A stretch of DNA of 64,000 bases from Pipra filicauda (lineage: Eukaryota; Chordata; Aves; Passeriformes; Pipridae). Made by a program: the position numbers and the translations under genes. Shown here piece by piece: positions 61,613 through 64,000 of this stretch (position 1 is its first letter; every line of letters begins with the position of its first letter). Under the pieces are notes generated by a model. The model saw only the letters and a program-made list of their open reading frames with translations. It made no database searches and was not told the origin of the DNA. The stretch is taken from the NCBI RefSeq assembly GCF_003945595.2, contig NW_024103729.1:2104950-2168949 (forward strand). Reading direction: 5' to 3'.

Positions 61613-64000
61613 GGTGTTTTTAATCATTGTGACTTTAACTGTTGTACTTCAGTTGGACCCTACATCAAAAAGGCATCTGGTCTGAAGAGAGTTTGCCTCT
61701 GTATGCGGTTAAGCTCCACTTGTCTTCCCATCGATCCCTTATTAATGTCTTCAGAGAGAAGTGACAAAAGTGATACAGTTCTTTAAATCTGTAGAAATTC
61801 TGTGCCTGAGGAGGTGTAGAAATAGTTTCTTCACAGTCAGAAGAAACTTCCTTGATACCTACTTGTCCATCTTCTTAGCAGTGAGGTAATGTCACAGTAT
61901 TAGGAGGCTGTACAGTCTCGTTTGTCCTGAAGATTTTTCTGTATGTACTGGATTTGCTCTAGTGTTTGTGCATGCATTTGTGTGTGTAGTTTTCTCAGTT
62001 TTATTTTAGCACTGGGGAAGGAGAACACAAAAGCAATACAGTCCAGCCTAATATATGATTCAGTATGATTTTGTGTGGTTTCTGTATCAAAAGAAGTTAA
62101 TCTGATACAAGTCACCACGTGAGTTTTACATCATAAGATGCAGTGCAGCCAGTGAACCATAGTGTGCTCTAGCATCTTTGAATCATGTAGGCAGCTTATG
62201 GCTATTGATGGGGGGAAGGTAGAAATGGAAGCAGATAAGAAAATAAATGGTAGCTTAGTCTTCCTGTGTTGGAAGAAGAAAAGTTTGTTGTTCCTTAAGG
62301 CTCAGTGCTTTTCTGCTGCTGAGTAACCCAGGATTTGCATGAATGCAGATGAAATGCATGCATCTTAGTGTACCTTACAGCTCATGGAAGAGTATAGTTT
62401 TCCCCTGGTTGTGTATAGAAAATTGCTGTCTGGAAGAAGGGAGGCATGATGAGAATTCAGGAAATGTTACAGAAAAATTTTCTAGGAAGTTTTCAGTATG
62501 TTATTTTACCTACTCCCTAAATTCTTCCACAAGCTACTTCTACAACTAGAAGGGATGAGAGGCTGCTAAATTGAAAATACGAGCTTCTGCCTGCATGGAG
62601 CTTTGACATGAAATTTACGTTTCAAGGTGAGGACCTCACTGGAAAAAGAATTGAGCAGAGTGGATGACTACTGAATTTGGAGAGTATAGCAAGGAAGAAT
62701 ATTGTGTCAAAATCAGCTGCATAAGACTGAGTTTAAAGCAACTCTCCGGACTAAGAAGTCAATTTAAGTCCGCTGGTGAAGTAGTAGAAGTAATTGAATG
62801 AGTACTTGCAAGTGCTTGCTTGTAAGGCAAGAAAATAGGTGTGTATGTCGGCAGGTAAATAAGGGAATCTTGTGAGCAGTGAGCAAAAATGAGGTGCAGC
62901 TGTGAGATCAGTCGAAAATGAAGTAACGTAGATCTAAAACAATTCAGCGGTTACTAAACCGTGGGCATTAAGTCCTTCAGTTTAGTTGCAATTAAAGTCT
63001 CAACTCTTGAATGTGTTGTATGTTTGTATATTTAGAATGGTGTTTCTATATCTTAAGTGACTAGATTTACCACAGAAACAGCTGATCAAGTAAATTAATG
63101 TTGTCTACACTGAAGTAAATGAATACAAATCCGAAGTCTTAGACGTAATATTTTCTGATATGTACGCCAAACTCTGAGTTCTGGCTGGCAAGATGTGCAA
63201 CTTGCTGGAAGAAAATGTTCTGAACTTACAAGGCATATAAACATCCTCCTGTCTTGTCCTTCTCCCCCCTTCTTTTGCCTAATACTGACCTCAGGGCAGT
63301 AAGTCTTTGCAGTTTTGAGGCACTGGACTGCTGCTGCAGCAGCATTAAATAAAGCACAGGTTTTTTTGGGCCAAGGTATGAAAAAGCAGATGTGCTGACC
63401 AGTGTACTGAGCTCAACCCCAAACAGATAACAGATATTATAATGGAGCATTCTAGGCAGAGGTGCTAGGCATATCCTGAAATATTCTGGAAATTGGAGTG
63501 CAAGAGCCTGAAAGAATTCTTGCATTACCAAGATTCTTCCACAGAACTTAAAAACCCAAACAAACAAAAACCCCAAACAAATAGGTTTTAGAGCTCCTGC
63601 AGGTAGATTAGGAGGCCCTTGTGAGAGAGTTCAGTTCATTTTTTACAGGTATTGTTACTGGTTTGCCTTGTTACTCTGTTAGTGGGCCCAGAGCCTACTG
63701 GAATTCTTCAGTTAACTCTTTTCTTCTCTGTAGCCTGTGTCATGGTAGCTACATTATAGTTCCCAATATCCTACAGGGAGTGATTAGGGTGATAAGTAAA
63801 AGCTCATACAGGCTTGTTGTGTAGTCGTCTGTTTCCTCTGTTTGCTTCAAAAACATGGAAGAGTGTTACTCATTTCCTGTTGGCTTTTCCACTAGGATAA
63901 AGGTAAAGGCTTCCTGACAAATTAGCAGGTAATTTTTGTCTTGTGTTCCTGTATAATTCTCCAAGCAGTATGTTGGCTGTACATTAGCTGTAGTGTTTGC

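Larger units (their letters stand above)
41480..64000 (+). other. Presumed TRIP12 intron 1, no coding exon seen
   Basis: More than 22 kb with no conserved coding exon. I looked for the TRIP12 N-terminus (MSNRPNNNPGGSLRRSQRN, recalled) and its Ser/Lys-rich continuation and did not find it. The open frames present (up to 131 codons, for example minus 45874-46269) have no recognised domain. Repeats within are listed separately. That this is one intron is an inference from gene order; another transcript starting here is equally possible. Confidence 0.45.

Overview
This window looks like nuclear DNA from a bird. It has long introns with GT-AG splice sites, two CpG islands, sparse CR1 LINE fragments (one with the CR1-type octamer 3' end) and the T/G-rich low-complexity runs common in avian genomes. 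The protein-coding content is one spliced gene. I recognised it by comparison with family proteins recalled from memory; no database was searched.

From about 0.4 to 15.3 kb on the + strand lies a complete SLC16A14 gene (orphan monocarboxylate-transporter-family protein). It has a non-coding first exon in a CpG island, then four coding exons (5432-5693, 6551-6694, 10677-11669, 13164-13312) that join in phase into a 515-residue, 12-helix transporter. The 3' UTR has several possible poly(A) signals and a CR1 3'-end scrap nearby.

At 16261-16416 on the - strand is a recognisable but damaged copy of the last exon of FBXO36. It keeps its splice acceptor and a CDTITPEM core, but carries in-frame TAG and TGA codons. 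This is the convergent position expected from the human order SLC16A14 - FBXO36 - TRIP12 (from memory). I found no convincing upstream FBXO36 exon, so the gene looks decayed or truncated here. The 16.4-40.6 kb interval otherwise holds AT-rich non-coding DNA, CR1 pieces, a possible Tc1-like transposase relic, and an isolated GC-rich patch with a good CTCF-type motif.

A second, stronger CpG island (about 40.6-42.6 kb) has splice donors on both strands and a YY1-type motif. Gene order suggests it is the old FBXO36/TRIP12 head-to-head promoter. The rest (41.5-64 kb) is most simply the first intron of TRIP12: no TRIP12 coding sequence is visible, and I see only simple repeats and a CR1 scrap.

I see no operon, CRISPR array, complete mobile element or new multi-gene system. 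The most interesting points are the broken FBXO36 exon, the surviving minus-strand half of a two-way promoter, and the isolated CTCF-like site.
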